DNA of 64,000 nt, from positions 14,958,554-15,022,553 of the forward strand of contig HG738138.1 in assembly GCA_000499405.2 (NCBI GenBank), written 5' to 3'. How positions within the stretch are numbered: position 1 is the first letter of the stretch; each line of letters begins with the position of its first letter. The notes beneath the pieces were generated by a model. The model saw nothing but the letters and a program-made list of their open reading frames with translations, was not told the origin of the DNA and ran no database searches. The stretch comes from Onchocerca volvulus (taxonomy: Eukaryota; Nematoda; Chromadorea; Rhabditida; Onchocercidae). Below, in pieces: positions 1 through 11,500 of this stretch. The position numbers and the translations under genes are program-made.

Positions 1-33
<33 letters not shown>

Positions 34-62
34 AATAAATAATAAATAATAATAATAATAAT
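1..62. repeat. (AAT)n microsatellite
   Basis: An almost pure AAT trinucleotide run opens the window, with a few single-base interruptions. It is simple-sequence DNA with no coding signal and probably continues upstream of the window edge. Confidence 0.95.
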
Positions 63-644
63 CCCCTTCCTTTCTTTTCTCATCCTCCCTCTACCTCCTC
101 TCTCTCCCTCTCTCTTTCTATGCTTGTTACATTACATGGATTTGTCCAAGGAAAGAAGGAAAAAAATGATAGAATTAAAATGCTTTCTGATATGGCATAT
201 AAATATAAAAATTTTTGCATTTGCAACGAATCTGAAAAATGAATTTCAAATACCTGTTAAAATTTGAATTTGAAATTCTTTTTCTTTAATAAAAATTAGC
301 TTAATTTGTTTGAAAAAAGGCATCAATTGAATCTAAAGAAATTTTATTACATTAATTCTAAATATTCCTTAAGATCAAGCCTTTTGCTCAGTTAACCTTC
401 TCTGACTTAATTTTGATTTAACTTAATTTGATGTAAATTTAATGTTAAAGTATTAACTCATAACTTTCTTCATTTTTCCGTAAATTAAATATTCAAATCC
501 ATCAGAAGTATTGGTGACTTATAATTTGACATAATTGATACTAATTCTCTCTTCCTGTAATTTTATTCATATTTTACCTTTATTTGTTTATTTTTATCTA
601 TTTATCTATAGCTTACAAATATCGAATAAAAGTTTTCAATCAAA
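63..644. other. A+T-rich flank, no gene seen
   Basis: A short pyrimidine-rich patch (about 64-120) is followed by ordinary A+T-rich sequence with stops in all frames. I see no exon, RNA gene or convincing element end here. The 5' end of the Helitron relic that follows should lie in or before this stretch but is not recognisable. Confidence 0.6.
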
Positions 645-2103
645 TTGGGAATGCCATCACCGAATCGATCTGCTGCTGCTTCATTCGATGTAGAATTGCG
701 CCGCGAACAAAATTACAACACATCTGATCTTTCGCCATATGTGCAATCCAATATTCCTGAGCTAACGTTTGAGCAAAAAGACATTTACGATCAAATAATG
801 CGAACTATCAGTAAGGGAGTTGGAGAAATAATATTTTTAGATACGCCAGCAGGAACTCGTAAAACATTCCTAATTAGATCATTCTGGCAACCATTCGATC
901 CCAAAATGGCATAGCCTTAGCTCTTGCATTGTGATAGCCGCAACATTGCTACCAGGTGGAAGTACTGCTCATTCCGTTTTGAAATTGCCATTGAACGTGC
1001 AATTTATTGAAACCCCCACATGCAATATTTCCAAAACATCCAGCATAGCAAAAGTATTGCAAAATGCAAACTTATTGCTTGGGTTGAATGTACAATGGCG
1101 CACAAAAAATCGGTCGAGGCTCTTGATCGATCATTGCAAGATTTGCATGGAAATATCAGACTATTTGGGAACGCATCAATATTGCTTGCAGGAGATTTCA
1201 GGCGAACATTACCTGTAATTCCTCGATCGACACCAGTGGACGAAATAAAGGATTGCCTGAAATACTCTACTTTGTGGCGATACGTAAAGACCTTAAAATT
1301 AACTACAGTTATGCGTGTTTAGTTGCAGAACGATCGATCAGCTAGAATATTCTCACATCAATTGTTGGAAATTGGGAAAGGAAAGGTGCCGATTGATCTG
1401 AACACAGGACGAATTTCATTGTCTCATAACTTCTGCAATTTAGTAACGTCAAAAGAAGAGCTGGTTAAAAAATATTTCCCGATATTCAAACCAATTATAA
1501 GAATCACGAATGGTTGAGTGAACGAGCTATTTTTGTGGCAAAGAACAAAGACGTCGATGAACTTCACGATATTATACATTCTGATATTCAAAGCGAGACA
1601 GCCACATATGAGACCGTCGATACTGTTGCGGAAACAGATGAAGCGATTCATTATCCAACAGAATTTTTGAATTCACTCGATCTGCCTGGATACCACCGCA
1701 CGTACTGCAATTGAAATTCGGCGTGCCAATTATTATCTTGCGAAATCAACCAGCCAAAACTTTAAAACGGCCCGCGGCTTACAGCAAAAAAATTAATGAG
1801 CAGTGTCGTAGAGCAACAATCTTAACAGGACTTTTCAAAGGTGAAGATGTCCTTATTCCTGGCATTCCTATGATTTCAACGGATATGCCATTTCAGTTTA
1901 AGAGATTGCAATTCCCGATTCGATTGGCGTTTTCATTCATCACCAACAAAGCCCAGGGTCAATCTTTAAAAATTGTGCGATTTAGTTCTAGAGACGGATT
2001 GCAATTGCATATTGCGTGTTCTAGAGTCAGCAAACCAGACAATCTCTATATCTACGCAGACAATGGAACTACAAAAAATATTGTTTACCTACAAGTATTG
2101 TGA
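645..2103 (+). pseudogene. Helitron PIF1-like helicase, frameshifted relic
   Basis: This is the C-terminal helicase part of a Helitron Rep-helicase, spread over several frames. Visible in order are a degenerate Walker A (TPAGTRKTFLIRS, about 843-881), where the invariant GxGKT glycine is Arg; a Walker B/motif II-like block (LLAGDFRRTLPVIP, about 1185); the conserved 'FKGEDVLIPGIP' block (about 1836); a motif VI-like TNKAQGQSLK (about 1945); and the typical end CSRVSKPDNLYIYADNG. The reading frame is broken by a TAG at about 912, frame changes near 1080, 1510 and 1710, and a TAG at about 1320. The HUH Rep domain is missing. In intact elements the enzyme nicks and unwinds DNA for rolling-circle transposition. 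With these breaks and the lost Walker glycine this copy cannot be active. Helitron origin is firm; coordinates of the breaks are approximate. Confidence 0.9.
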
Positions 2104-2683
2104 AATTAAATATATTAGATGTGGGCGAAAACTGAAAGATGTTAAATAATGCCATGTTAATAATTGCAAGCAAGAAATATAAAAGGTCAAGTGGTACGAC
2201 ATAGTTTCAAAGAGACGAAAAACATGTTTACTATCAAAAACGCTGCAATTCACAGATAAGCGACAAAGATCGACGCAGCAACAGCAACAGTTCGGAGTTC
2301 CGAGGGTTCCAGTTCGACATTTCAAAACTACACAACAGTAGCAATAATCGGACAATTCACTTGAATAGTGGTATTTTTCTCTATTATCGACAAAGGAAGA
2401 AATAACCCAGTGATTAATTTGCCTGGATGTTCTCTAATAATTATTTGTTACGAAGAAACACTCTTCATCAATCAATATAACATTTTTCAACAGTTTCTTT
2501 ATCATACAAGACATAATAAACCTCTTCACACTTATTACTGAGCTAGCCTAATCACAATAGCAAGAATCAGTCTCCAGTCCAATCAAACTACAAATCAAAT
2601 AACAAAATATCATTTTTTTTTTCCCAACACTAGAAACATGCACTTTCTCTTTTCTTTTTTTTCACTTCACCAGACTGAGCTGC
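2104..2683. other. Helitron 3' flank, no gene
   Basis: The sequence downstream of the helicase stop is mixed in composition and has no open frame of note. A short CAG/CAA-rich patch lies at about 2275-2300. It probably belongs to the non-coding 3' part of the Helitron, between the helicase and its terminal segment. Confidence 0.5.
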
Positions 2684-2930
2684 GTGTATAAAAACATGCG
2701 CCTATTCGAATGCAAAGTTGTGCCAAAATTTCAAAGCAACAGGTTAAGGACTTTCCGATATCTAAGATTTTGAATTAATACAGATAAGGTGCGGATTTGA
2801 GAACTTTCGGACGTTTAAGATTTTGAACAAACGAACATTGATGTTTTTATTCATATAGATTAGCTGGAGCCGGACACGCGAAGTGTGATGTCCCCCATAG
2901 ACGAGCTGTCCGCGTGGCCGATCCAACTAG
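2684..2930 (+). mobile_element. Helitron terminal segment, copy 1, ending CTAG|T
   Basis: The segment shares many blocks with 7763-8040: 'CCTATTCGAAT' near the left, 'TAAGATTTTGAACAAACGAACATT' in the middle (2818-2841; given by position as a long shared block), then 'GGAGCCGGACACG' and 'CCCCCATAGA' near the right. It ends CCAACTAG followed by T, which fits the CTRR|T terminus known for Helitrons. The left end (TGTATAAAAACATG) is a decayed form of the TCTATATAAAAATG start in the other copy. It could be a short non-autonomous Helitron or the 3' end of the element carrying the helicase relic. Confidence 0.7.
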
Positions 2931-4374
2931 TTTCAAACAGGGTTCTATGTGAAATTTTCCGGCATGAATTTCAATATGTAAAATACATCTAATTTTTGAG
3001 CACGTTTCCGTGTTTTACGTATATTACGGAATAATGCTTGCAAATTCTTATCGATCCTAATACTTAATTACTCTCGATAAAACGTACATGTGAATTTTTC
3101 AAGAATTTTTGTAAACTTTATCAGCGTAATATCCCCTGCCGTTTTTTCTATCTAATCAGCTTAATATCGAATTATCTTGGATATGTAAACGATGTAGATT
3201 CTATCAGATCCCAGTTTTAATTTAATTTTTTAAGTCTTTCCCATACTCTCTTAATTTTTTTTTCTTTTTTCGCATAAAAATTGCAATGCAATGCTTTTTT
3301 TTTTTTGATGGATTTTAGCAACAAGTTAAGCGTCTATTGAGGAAATGGACAGCATGAACAAAGAAATATTGTCGAAAGTTGACAGATCCATTTAAAGGAA
3401 GAACTATTTCGAAACAATCTTCAAAAATTTGAAGTTAAAAATTGAAAATTAAAAAATAAATTAGAAAAGTCAATCCTTGATTTCTTGCTCAATAAGGTTA
3501 CTGCAATAAAAGTGAACATTTAATTTGCATCCCAAGTCATAAGCCCGACTGATGCACGAATATTTTAAATTGTCACGTCCTCTGTACTCTGTAGTCTTTG
3601 ATCTTTGATGATCCAACGAAACTTCCGTAATGAGATTTGTCCTTGGATTTGCGATTTCCCTTACGAAACTTATAATTTAAAATTCATTCAAAAATTCACG
3701 TCAAGTACAAATTATATACGTTTCATAGCATATTCGAGAAATATTTTATTGCCATGAATCATGAAAAGAAAAAAAGAATTGCAGTTGAATTGGAATAAAT
3801 AAAGAAAGAATGAGATAATAAGACACATGATAAGCAGCTTACATTTTTTTTAATTTGGAAATTTTACGAAAATTAAAGTTGACAACAAATTTAACTTTAA
3901 TATTCATCAATCTTAATCGGTGAAACAATTAGAAAATATTTGTGAAACTCAGTCATCACATCACATGACTCCTGTGATGCCTGTTACCAATAACTGAACA
4001 ATAATAGAAAAAAAAAAAACGTAATTTAAGTAATAATTCTAATAAGTTTTCCATTAAGTATATATATAATAAATGTGCAGTTTTTAAAGTATATACATAC
4101 TTTAAAAACCGCACATTTATTTTTATTTATATTTTTTTATATTTATATGTTACTAAACAAAGTTTCAGTTGCATATGTTTATTTCTGCAAGCAAAATCAG
4201 CAATTAATTGATTTTAATGCCGAGTATAATTAACTATTTTGATTTTTTAATAGATTAATATTTGAATTAGTGAAATCCTTCCTTTTTTTAAAAATATATA
4301 AGTATGTATTTTTAAATATATATATATATTTTTTTTAAATATAATATATATGTCTATATAAATAATGTAAATGC
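2931..4374. other. Intergenic A+T-rich DNA, no gene
   Basis: There are no supportable exons. The stretch holds poly(T) tracts (about 3250-3306) and one strong hairpin at 4071-4118, listed separately. Confidence 0.6.
4071..4118. repeat. 22-bp inverted repeat (hairpin)
   Basis: The left arm AAATGTGCAGTTTTTAAAG plus TAT (4071-4092) is complementary to 4097-4118 with one mismatch, around a 4-base loop. It lies in non-coding DNA between Helitron fragments. It may be a fold-back element remnant; no terminator role applies here. Confidence 0.85.
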
Positions 4375-5400
4375 TACCTGTTACCTACGACAGATCTCCG
4401 GGAAGTTCTCAACCGATTGTTTTCAAATTTTGACACCCTTGTACTCTAATCGACTCTCTTTATGAGTGAATATGGTTACTTTTTTCACGTGTCACATCCG
4501 TAACATCTGAAAATAGGTGAGGAGGTGGAGTTTATTGGCTCCGCCTACCTTTTTTTCTGTCATTCTCCTTTTTTCTCCCATCTTTCTCTCTCTCCTTTTT
4601 GGGTAAAAGATGTGGTTAGCAATAATAATAGAAATTAAACTAGGTTCAATGTGATTACCCTCGCACGCTAATAAGTGCATCATCACGCGCTAACAAAGGC
4701 GCCCTTTCTATCATTTTGTATAAGAATGTCAACGGGAGCGGTTTAATGCTCCGACTCGGGTTTTTTTTAGTTTTCTCCTTTAGTCGTTTTCTCCTTTTTT
4801 ATTTTAGAAATTTATCATTAGATTTGTTTTACTAATATTGTTGATTTTTTATTGTTGCGTAATAAATGATAATTAATATTAAATAATAATAATTAATAAT
4901 AAATAATAATGAATTTTTTGACTCCGCCCCACGTTTTCATGAGCGGTCAGAATTTATTCACCACCCTTCTTTCTGCATTGACTGCGGCTACTTCCTGCAA
5001 CGTTTCAGGTTCTCCATCGATTGATTTGAAATTTTCATGCTGTGTTGCATTCAAAATAGGCACGTGTTTTTAAATAAATAAGACCAGTAATTTGAGCTTT
5101 TCGTTTGTTTTTTGTTTTACGAGAAGTCTAATTCATTTATTTTTTGATTCATGGTAGTTGCTTCGCACAAATGTCGAGGTTGTATAATGAAATGTTTCCT
5201 TGTAGCAATTTGTGAATTAGCTCTTCTAATATTAGGCTAATATTCTAATATTAGGTCGTATCTTGGATTGTCTCTTTGTCATATATGTTCAGTGTTCATT
5301 TTGACATAACTTTTCAAGTGTTAACTCAGTGATTTGAAATTTTGACACAACGTTACATTCAGGTAGGCACGTTGTTTTTGTACAGATACATCTACTTTTT
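4375..5400 (-). mobile_element. Inverted and tandem Helitron 5'-end fragments
   Basis: Three blocks resemble the reverse complement of the 5' part of the Helitron at 7763 onward. They lie at about 4400-4440 (GTTCTCAACCGATTGTTTTC), 5018-5080 (CTCCATCGATTGATTTGAAA, then ATAGGCACGTG) and 5322-5390 (GTGATTTGAAATTTTGACAC, then TAGGCACGTTG). The outer flank TTCACGTGTCACATCCG (about 4484) also matches the reverse complement of about 7728-7750. GACTCCGCCCC at about 4920 has its reverse complement at about 7642-7652. So the sequence around 4.4-5.0 kb is an inverted, diverged copy of that around 7.64-7.83 kb. Repeated insertion or rearrangement of Helitron material is the likeliest origin. Confidence 0.6.
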
Positions 5401-5550
5401 TTTTACCTTGCACACCTGTGACAAATAAAATTGAGCGGACAGAATCTATTAACTACGCTTCTGCAAAATGGACGTAGCCTTCAGTATGGAACGCTCAGTA
5501 GGCTCAGTAAAATATGCGCGTATTCTAATACAACGTTCCATCAATATTTC

Positions 5551-5790
5551 AAAGCAATAGATAAAAGTTTTCGGGGATTTAAGATCTTGAACAAACGAAT
5601 GTTTACGACTGATAGTATTTTTTAATATCATATATAATTTTTTGCAGTAGCAAAGTTCAACAACTCAGTTAAACAATTTCCGGTTCAACTCCTATCAAGG
5701 TTTCTAAGCAATAGGTAAAAACTTTTGAAGATTTTGAACGAGCGAACATTTACGACTGTTAGTATCTTTTAATACCATATATTTGAGCAG
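5551..5790 (+). repeat. Two direct copies of a Helitron-derived segment
   Basis: A block of about 90 bases starting AAGCAATAG, running through 'TTGAACAAACGAATGTTTACG' (one variant per copy; longer than usual only across both) and 'TTTTTTAATATCATATA' and ending GCAG, occurs at 5552-5646. It recurs at 5705-5790 with about 15-20% divergence. The central part is the same as in the terminal segments at 2.8 and 7.9 kb. An upstream piece 'ATGCGCGTATTCTAATAC' (about 5514) matches the Helitron 5' region as well. Confidence 0.75.
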
Positions 5791-5874
5791 TTTCGAATTC
5801 AGTTCCAAGTTCGGTCAAAAATCAATTTCGAGAATAGTTCGGATGCAATCTATCTGCTTTAGTTCATCTAAATA

Positions 5875-7473
5875 ATGCCTGGCAGAGGAAGATCGAGCTT
5901 AGGTTTTCGTACTCCCACAGAAGCACTGCGACGATTCATTGCAAATCAAACAGAGGTAGAACGGGCATCAGCGAATGAGCGAAGAAGACAAAGAATGGCT
6001 CAAATGCGAGTAGAGCGACGTGCTGTCGTGAACATTTCTCAATTGTGGAGAGTGATGTCAACTAATAGCCAAATATCACCAGTGAGTCTAGGCGATTTGA
6101 TTGTTGCGTTAGTCGATTAGCTTCCAGAAATCTTCGGATCTGAATTGGTTTGGATTGCGTTGAATTGTATCGATTTGAGGTCGCTTGTGTTGAATTGGTG
6201 TGTTGAGTTTGCTTGACTTTGTGTTGTGTGGAGTTGCGTTGATTTGGGTTGTCGAAAGGTTGAATTGTAGCACCTCAAACTTGGGTAATTAAACCTTTAT
6301 CATGAAACGTTGATAATGCAACGATAATGACAATGACTGTTACAATATCAGTTATATCAACAATTCCAATGATCCTAAAAGAGACTAAAATCCTGACCTA
6401 CTAAATATCTAACCTTGAGACAAAAAACCATAAAAATGAGGCTATACTGAGGATTATGCTTATTTATAGGGACATGACAATGACCGAATTTGACCTACAA
6501 TGAAGCGCCATTAATAATACATGAGACCGCGCCTTTATTGGCGCGTAGAATAGACTACAACATTTGAATTATTGGTTACATATTAAGATAACAATTCAGC
6601 ACAACAAAAATGGTTGAATTAAACAATTGATGTCTCGGGATTTCTCGGAATTTCCGACACGTGCAGCCAGACTTGAGGTAACGCGATTGTGAGAACCTCA
6701 ATCTTTTTTGGCAACTTCAAGTTTGCTTCCTTTTGAACAGAATAAACGTGATAGACTGCGAGTGGCTGAAAGACGTCAACAAGAAACAGAAGATCAACGT
6801 CGAGCAGGACTTCATGCACAGCAATCACATGATCATAATCGTCTTGCATTCCGGTATAACCCAGCTGATAATTATAGTTTGAGTCCGCATGTTCTCATTC
6901 GCATTGTGAATGAAGGAAGTATGCCCTCATTGTAAGGCTCTGAAATTCAAAGGAGAAGCGAAAGGGATGTGTTGCGCTGCTGGAAAAATTAAACTACCTC
7001 AACTTGAAGAACCGCCAGAGCCATTAAAAACTTTGCTTGCCGGATATAGTGCCTGAGCCTAAGGCGTTTCCTATCTAAAATCAGGAAATACAATTCCTGC
7101 TTCCAAATGACATCGTTTGGTTGAAAATCGACGTGCCAATTATCATATTGCAAAATATCAACCAGTCAAAACTTTGCAACGGCATTCGGCTTGCAGTAAA
7201 AAATTAATGAGCAATGTCGTAGAAGCAACAATCTTGATAGGACCTTTCAAAGGTGAGGATGTCCTTATTCCTCGCATTCCTGTGATTCCAACGGATACAC
7301 CATTTCAATTCAAGAGATTGCGATTCCCAATTCGATTGATGTTTGCATTCACCATCAACAAAGCTCAGGGTCAATCTTTAGAATTATGCTGTTTAAATCT
7401 AAAGACTGACTGCTTCTCACATGGGCAATTATATGTTGCATATCCTAGAGTTGGCAAACTAGGCAATCCCTAA
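5875..7473 (+). pseudogene. Internally deleted Helitron Rep-helicase relic
   Basis: This copy keeps both ends of the protein and lacks the middle. Residues from 5875-6117 (MPGRGRSSLGF, then NERRRQRMAQMRVERR) and 6708-6915 (RVAERRQQETEDQRR, then FRYNPADNYS) are the Arg-rich N-terminal repeats typical of Helitron proteins. At 6922-7059, after a frameshift, comes the N-terminal zinc-finger region CPHC, ALKFKGEAKGMCC and LPQLEEPPEPLKTLLAG. It stops at TGA 7057-7059. From about 7083 the frame picks up the helicase C-terminus (LPNDIVWLKIDVPIIIL; after another frameshift FKGEDVLIPRIP, INKAQGQSL and FSHGQLYVAYPRVG), ending at 7473. The HUH Rep nuclease, Walker A and Walker B are all deleted. About 580 bases of unrelated sequence interrupt the N-terminal part at 6121-6700. 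Confidence 0.88.
6121..6700. repeat. Insertion within Helitron N-terminus, with TTGAATTG-rich low-complexity tract
   Basis: The first 150 bases are a degenerate tract of G/T-rich words (TTGAATTG, TTGCGTTGA, TTGTGTTG). The rest is A+T-rich with a GC patch, GCGCCATTAAT...GCGCCTTTATTGGCGCG, near 6502-6545. It separates two protein segments that are adjacent in normal Helitrons, so it is probably a later insertion or expansion. No terminal repeats were identified. Confidence 0.45.
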
Positions 7474-7580
7474 GTTTAATCCATATTGTGGAAAATTTTT
7501 GCAAAACTGTCTTTCTTTTTTTTTTTTTTTTGCAAGTTACTGAAATTAGGAAAATTAAAATAGCACAATAATAAACTATT

Positions 7581-7614
7581 GCAGCTATATATATATATAT
7601 ATATATATAGCTGC
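7581..7614. repeat. 34-bp palindrome around (TA)n
   Basis: GCAGCTATAT to ATATAGCTGC is a perfect 34-bp palindrome whose core is a TA microsatellite. It lies between the deleted Helitron ORF and its 3' terminal segment. Confidence 0.9.
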
Positions 7615-7762
7615 ATTCACAAATTGATGCTTTCCATTTTGCGGGGCGGAGTCAAAAATTCAGTCCGCTCATGAGCGCATGGTGCAAGACAGAGTCAAAA
7701 AGTTCTCCCGCCCTACTTACTTTTAGTTGTCGCGGACGTGACACGTAAAAAAAATAAGTACA

Positions 7763-8040
7763 TCTATATAAAAATGATGGCCTATTCGAATACAAAGGTT
7801 TTGTCAAGATATGAAAACAATCGGTAGAGAACTAACTTGGAGGAGGATCGGCCACGCGGAGCAGGAATTTTGAATATAGATAGTGTGCGTTTTTAAAAAA
7901 AACTTCGGAGGTTTAAGATTTTGAACAAACGAACATTAATATTTCTATTTGTATAGATTAACAGGAGCCGGACACGGGAAGCGTGTTCAGCCCCCATAGA
8001 TAGCTGGATCGGTTACGCGGAGCGTGGCCGGGCCAGCTAG
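7763..8040 (+). mobile_element. Short Helitron (278 bp) with TC start and CTAG end
   Basis: The left end reads A|TCTATATAAAAATGATGG and the right end GGGCCAGCTAG|T. This is the Helitron signature: 5' TC, 3' CTRR, inserted between host A and T. Just inside the right end is a short hairpin, ACGC-GGA-GCGT (about 8014-8024), where Helitrons carry their 3' terminator. The interior has no coding capacity. It shares most of its sequence with 2684-2930. It may be an independent non-autonomous Helitron or the two ends of a longer copy brought together. The outer left flank is also repeated at 4.48 kb, so the 5' boundary is less certain than the 3' boundary. Confidence 0.75.
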
Positions 8041-8070
8041 TACTGTTCATATATATGACGTATAACATCT

Positions 8071-8158
8071 ACATACACGCACACACACATATATACACAT
8101 ACACACGCACACACGCGCACACACGCACGTACATGCATACATCCGTACATATGTACAC
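8071..8158. repeat. (CA)n/(CACG)n compound microsatellite
   Basis: Alternating purine-pyrimidine sequence rich in CACACG and CATA words lies immediately after the Helitron end. It could adopt Z-DNA; no gene overlaps it. The stretch from 8159 to 8515 shows nothing else recognisable. Confidence 0.9.
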
Positions 8159-8515
8159 AATGCAAACAATTGCCGTAAGATATCGACGAGTATTGTTTGG
8201 CACCCCAAATTAGTGGTTTGCATTATGCTAATTCCTTCCACTTTTGCTCGTTTTGTTTCATTTTTAAAAAAACTAAATTAACCATTGAAATGATTCATTT
8301 ACATAGGTTTTTTGCTTGTCGTTTTTTTTTCTCTTTTTGTATATTTTTTTAATAACTTATTTATATTTATTAGTTTGCATACAAGGAATTACTTATTCTG
8401 TATTTTGTAATTGTTAAATTAGAAATCTTTGACCTTTTAAATCTGCAAGTTGTAGTAGATTAATTTAAGTCGTCAAAGTTAACTATTAATCGTTAGTAAG
8501 TAATTAAAGATTACA

Positions 8516-11500
8516 ATGTATGGTATCTATTATTTGGGCATTGTTTTGGAAGTAGCCGAAAGTCGAATTAAAGTATTGAGGAGAACGAAGATTTATCAAT
8601 TTAATTGTGAAATACCAACAAATATTGTACCTGGCAGTTGGATTAATTTTTCGGCAAATCTATTTGAAATAAAATTATTATTCATATTTAACGAATTAAA
8701 TTAAACTTTAGCTTTAATCTAATATTGGATTCAATCTATATATTACATCAATCCATTATATTTTATTTTGCATTTTCAATTGATTTTGCGGTGTACATTT
8801 ATTTCAGAACACTTTATATTTCTAATATCGATTATGTTATTCATAGAAGTCAATTTCTGAAGGAGAAAGTAGAACATATTTAAGTGAATTATTATATTTT
8901 TAATTTTTAACTATTACATTACTTGAGCTTTTTAGTCAATTATTGAAAAAAATAAATTCGAATAATTCAATAAAAAGAAAAATTCCCAAATATGAAACGA
9001 AAATCCTAACTTACCGAAAAATTGACACTTAAATGGGAGTGAAAGAACATATTTTAATCTCAAAAGAACTTACAGTCCTTATTTTCTGGATGTATTTTTT
9101 TTTTTTCAGTTTAGTGATGATTCGATGATACCTATCATTGAACCTTGTTCACCAGTTTTTCCAACCAAAATTGCAAAGTTGCATGATAGTGATGGTTCAA
9201 CAAATAGCCGAATTTCGGTATGTTTCAACTTCTATTACTCATAATTATTGAGCAAGTCTCGAAAATTTTAGTATGATTCATTTTTTCAATTGAAAAAAAT
9301 TCTGAAAATTGTCTAGTCTCTCATGGCATTAAGTTTTTCAGATTCAGACCGTCGCATCTATTCCTTGTCGATCAAATTTTGATAATAATTTGGAGCAGTA
9401 TGTTTGGTCACCGCATTTTGAGGTAGCCTTCGTCTTCCTATGGTATTGTTAGAAATTTGCATGATTTAAGATAATTTCACTGAACTGTTTTTTATTAATG
9501 TTCTGATTATTGTTCCCTAATGCTTTCTTTCCCGAATGTATTATGCTTTTGAAAACTTTTATAAGTGAAGTGACTGGAAAAACTTTTATTTTGTTTCTGT
9601 TATTAATTTTCGTATTCAACTATACAAAAACAGCAGCTATCTCGCTATCACTGTTATGAATATTCGGGATTAATACTACTTAATTAATGTTGTGTTAGTG
9701 CGGTTTGTATATTTGAATCTTTTGCAGTGGATTTTGGATAACGATGGAATATTTAACAATGAACATGTTATGCCAGACGTTGTTTACATAACCTGGATTG
9801 AATTATTAAATGAACCGTGTGCATTGAATAGTAACGTGTTGATGAAAGTAACTGAAATTGTTTGGCCAGCATACGATCAACTTCCTAAATATGATGCGGT
9901 TAGATTTGTTTGGAATTGATCAGTTAATTTATATCTTTTTATAAAAAATTATAGTTTTTCTTCATACTACTTTATGTTTTCATATTTGTCATCTTGAATA
10001 TGAAGATTTTGTCCAGTTCTTCCGATATCTTCCGATAACATTCTGATCTTATGGTTCATCATGTTAAAATGTTCAGTGCAGATAAGGATAGGTTTTTTTC
10101 TTTAAATAGAAAATAAGTTATAATGAGAATACATTTTTCTTTTAATAAGAGTAAATTATGATGAGAATCGACTTGTAGTGCAAAGCCTTGAAACATGAAG
10201 TAAGATTCATTGAACTTTATCAATTCTTCAAAAATTATTTGTAGTCTTTCAAACATGAAGTAAGTTGCTCTGAACTTTATTAATTTTGCAAGGGCTGTTC
10301 GTAGATATTATTGTAAACGTAACAGGAAATATTTAAAGACATAACGAGATGATTCATTACAGTATAGCAGTATTTGTGTATTCTAACGATGCCACAATTT
10401 TGCATATTATTTTTAATCAAAGCTATTAGAATGATCGCTTTATGGTAATTAATTTCTTCCTTTTTTTTTTTTTTTTTTATGGAGTCATTTTCAGCCATGG
10501 GCTAAATCAGAAATGCCAGCCGATTCAGAATTGTTATCAGTTCACTGCTTGGTATATTTCTTCTTCACCTTTTTGTGTAAAATTTTAATTTGTTGAATAT
10601 CACTGCAATCAATTTGTCACTTCAAATTGTTTTGTGTAATTTGTTATTGAGTAATATCGGATTTTTTTTCTTTTTTTTTTTATCAAGATCGGCCCAAGAA
10701 CAAAATCAATCCTGCTACTCTCTATTCAGGATTAGTAATTTGGCGTGACATGGAATGTAAACGAAGTGAATAATTTTCTTAAAATATCAGTTGTATTTTT
10801 TCTTTGTTTTTTTTTCCCTTTTTTTTTTTTATTTTCGTCTAAATTAGAACACTATATATTGTTATCTGGAACGTTCGGTTATACTTGTAGTTTACTTATT
10901 TTTATTGGTTGTTCGAACATTCAAACATTAATCAGATTCGAATGTCTTAAAAAAAATAACTAACTTAGCGGAAGGAATCCGGATTTTTAATGTTCCAATG
11001 ATAATATTTTGACAAATCAATGACTCGGTTACAATTTGTCCTTTTTCTTTCTCCGTTTTATATCTTAAACAGGGATTTTAATGTCTTTTTTCATTGTTCT
11101 AGCTGTTTAATCTTGAAAATATAAATTTACGAAGATCAAATATCCTGAATTTATCACATAACCCTCAACTTTTATATCTTTATCTATTTACTGTTTTAAA
11201 ATCATTTTTCATTTCATTACAGAGCAGGTTGCCTTATAGTCGGTAGCAACCGGAATTGTTTATTTCCGTCATGAACAATGTAAAAATATTGCGATAGGTG
11301 CTTGGCTTGATTTCGTCGTTCGAAGCGCGTTGGTTTCTGTTTTATTTATTATTTTTTCAATTTAACCTTCTAATAATATCTCTCATTCTGCAATATTTTG
11401 GATTTTTGTTTTCAAGATTTTTCGCCGATAATTATAGATTCGAGATCTTGTTCTATGTGAGATATTCATTATTTTCTGGTAAAGAATGATGAAATTTTAA

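Noticed and set aside
2089..2355. Cys-rich minus-strand frame (CCCCC)
   Set aside because: It is the reverse of a CAG/CAA-type repeat patch at 2270-2300 downstream of the Helitron relic.
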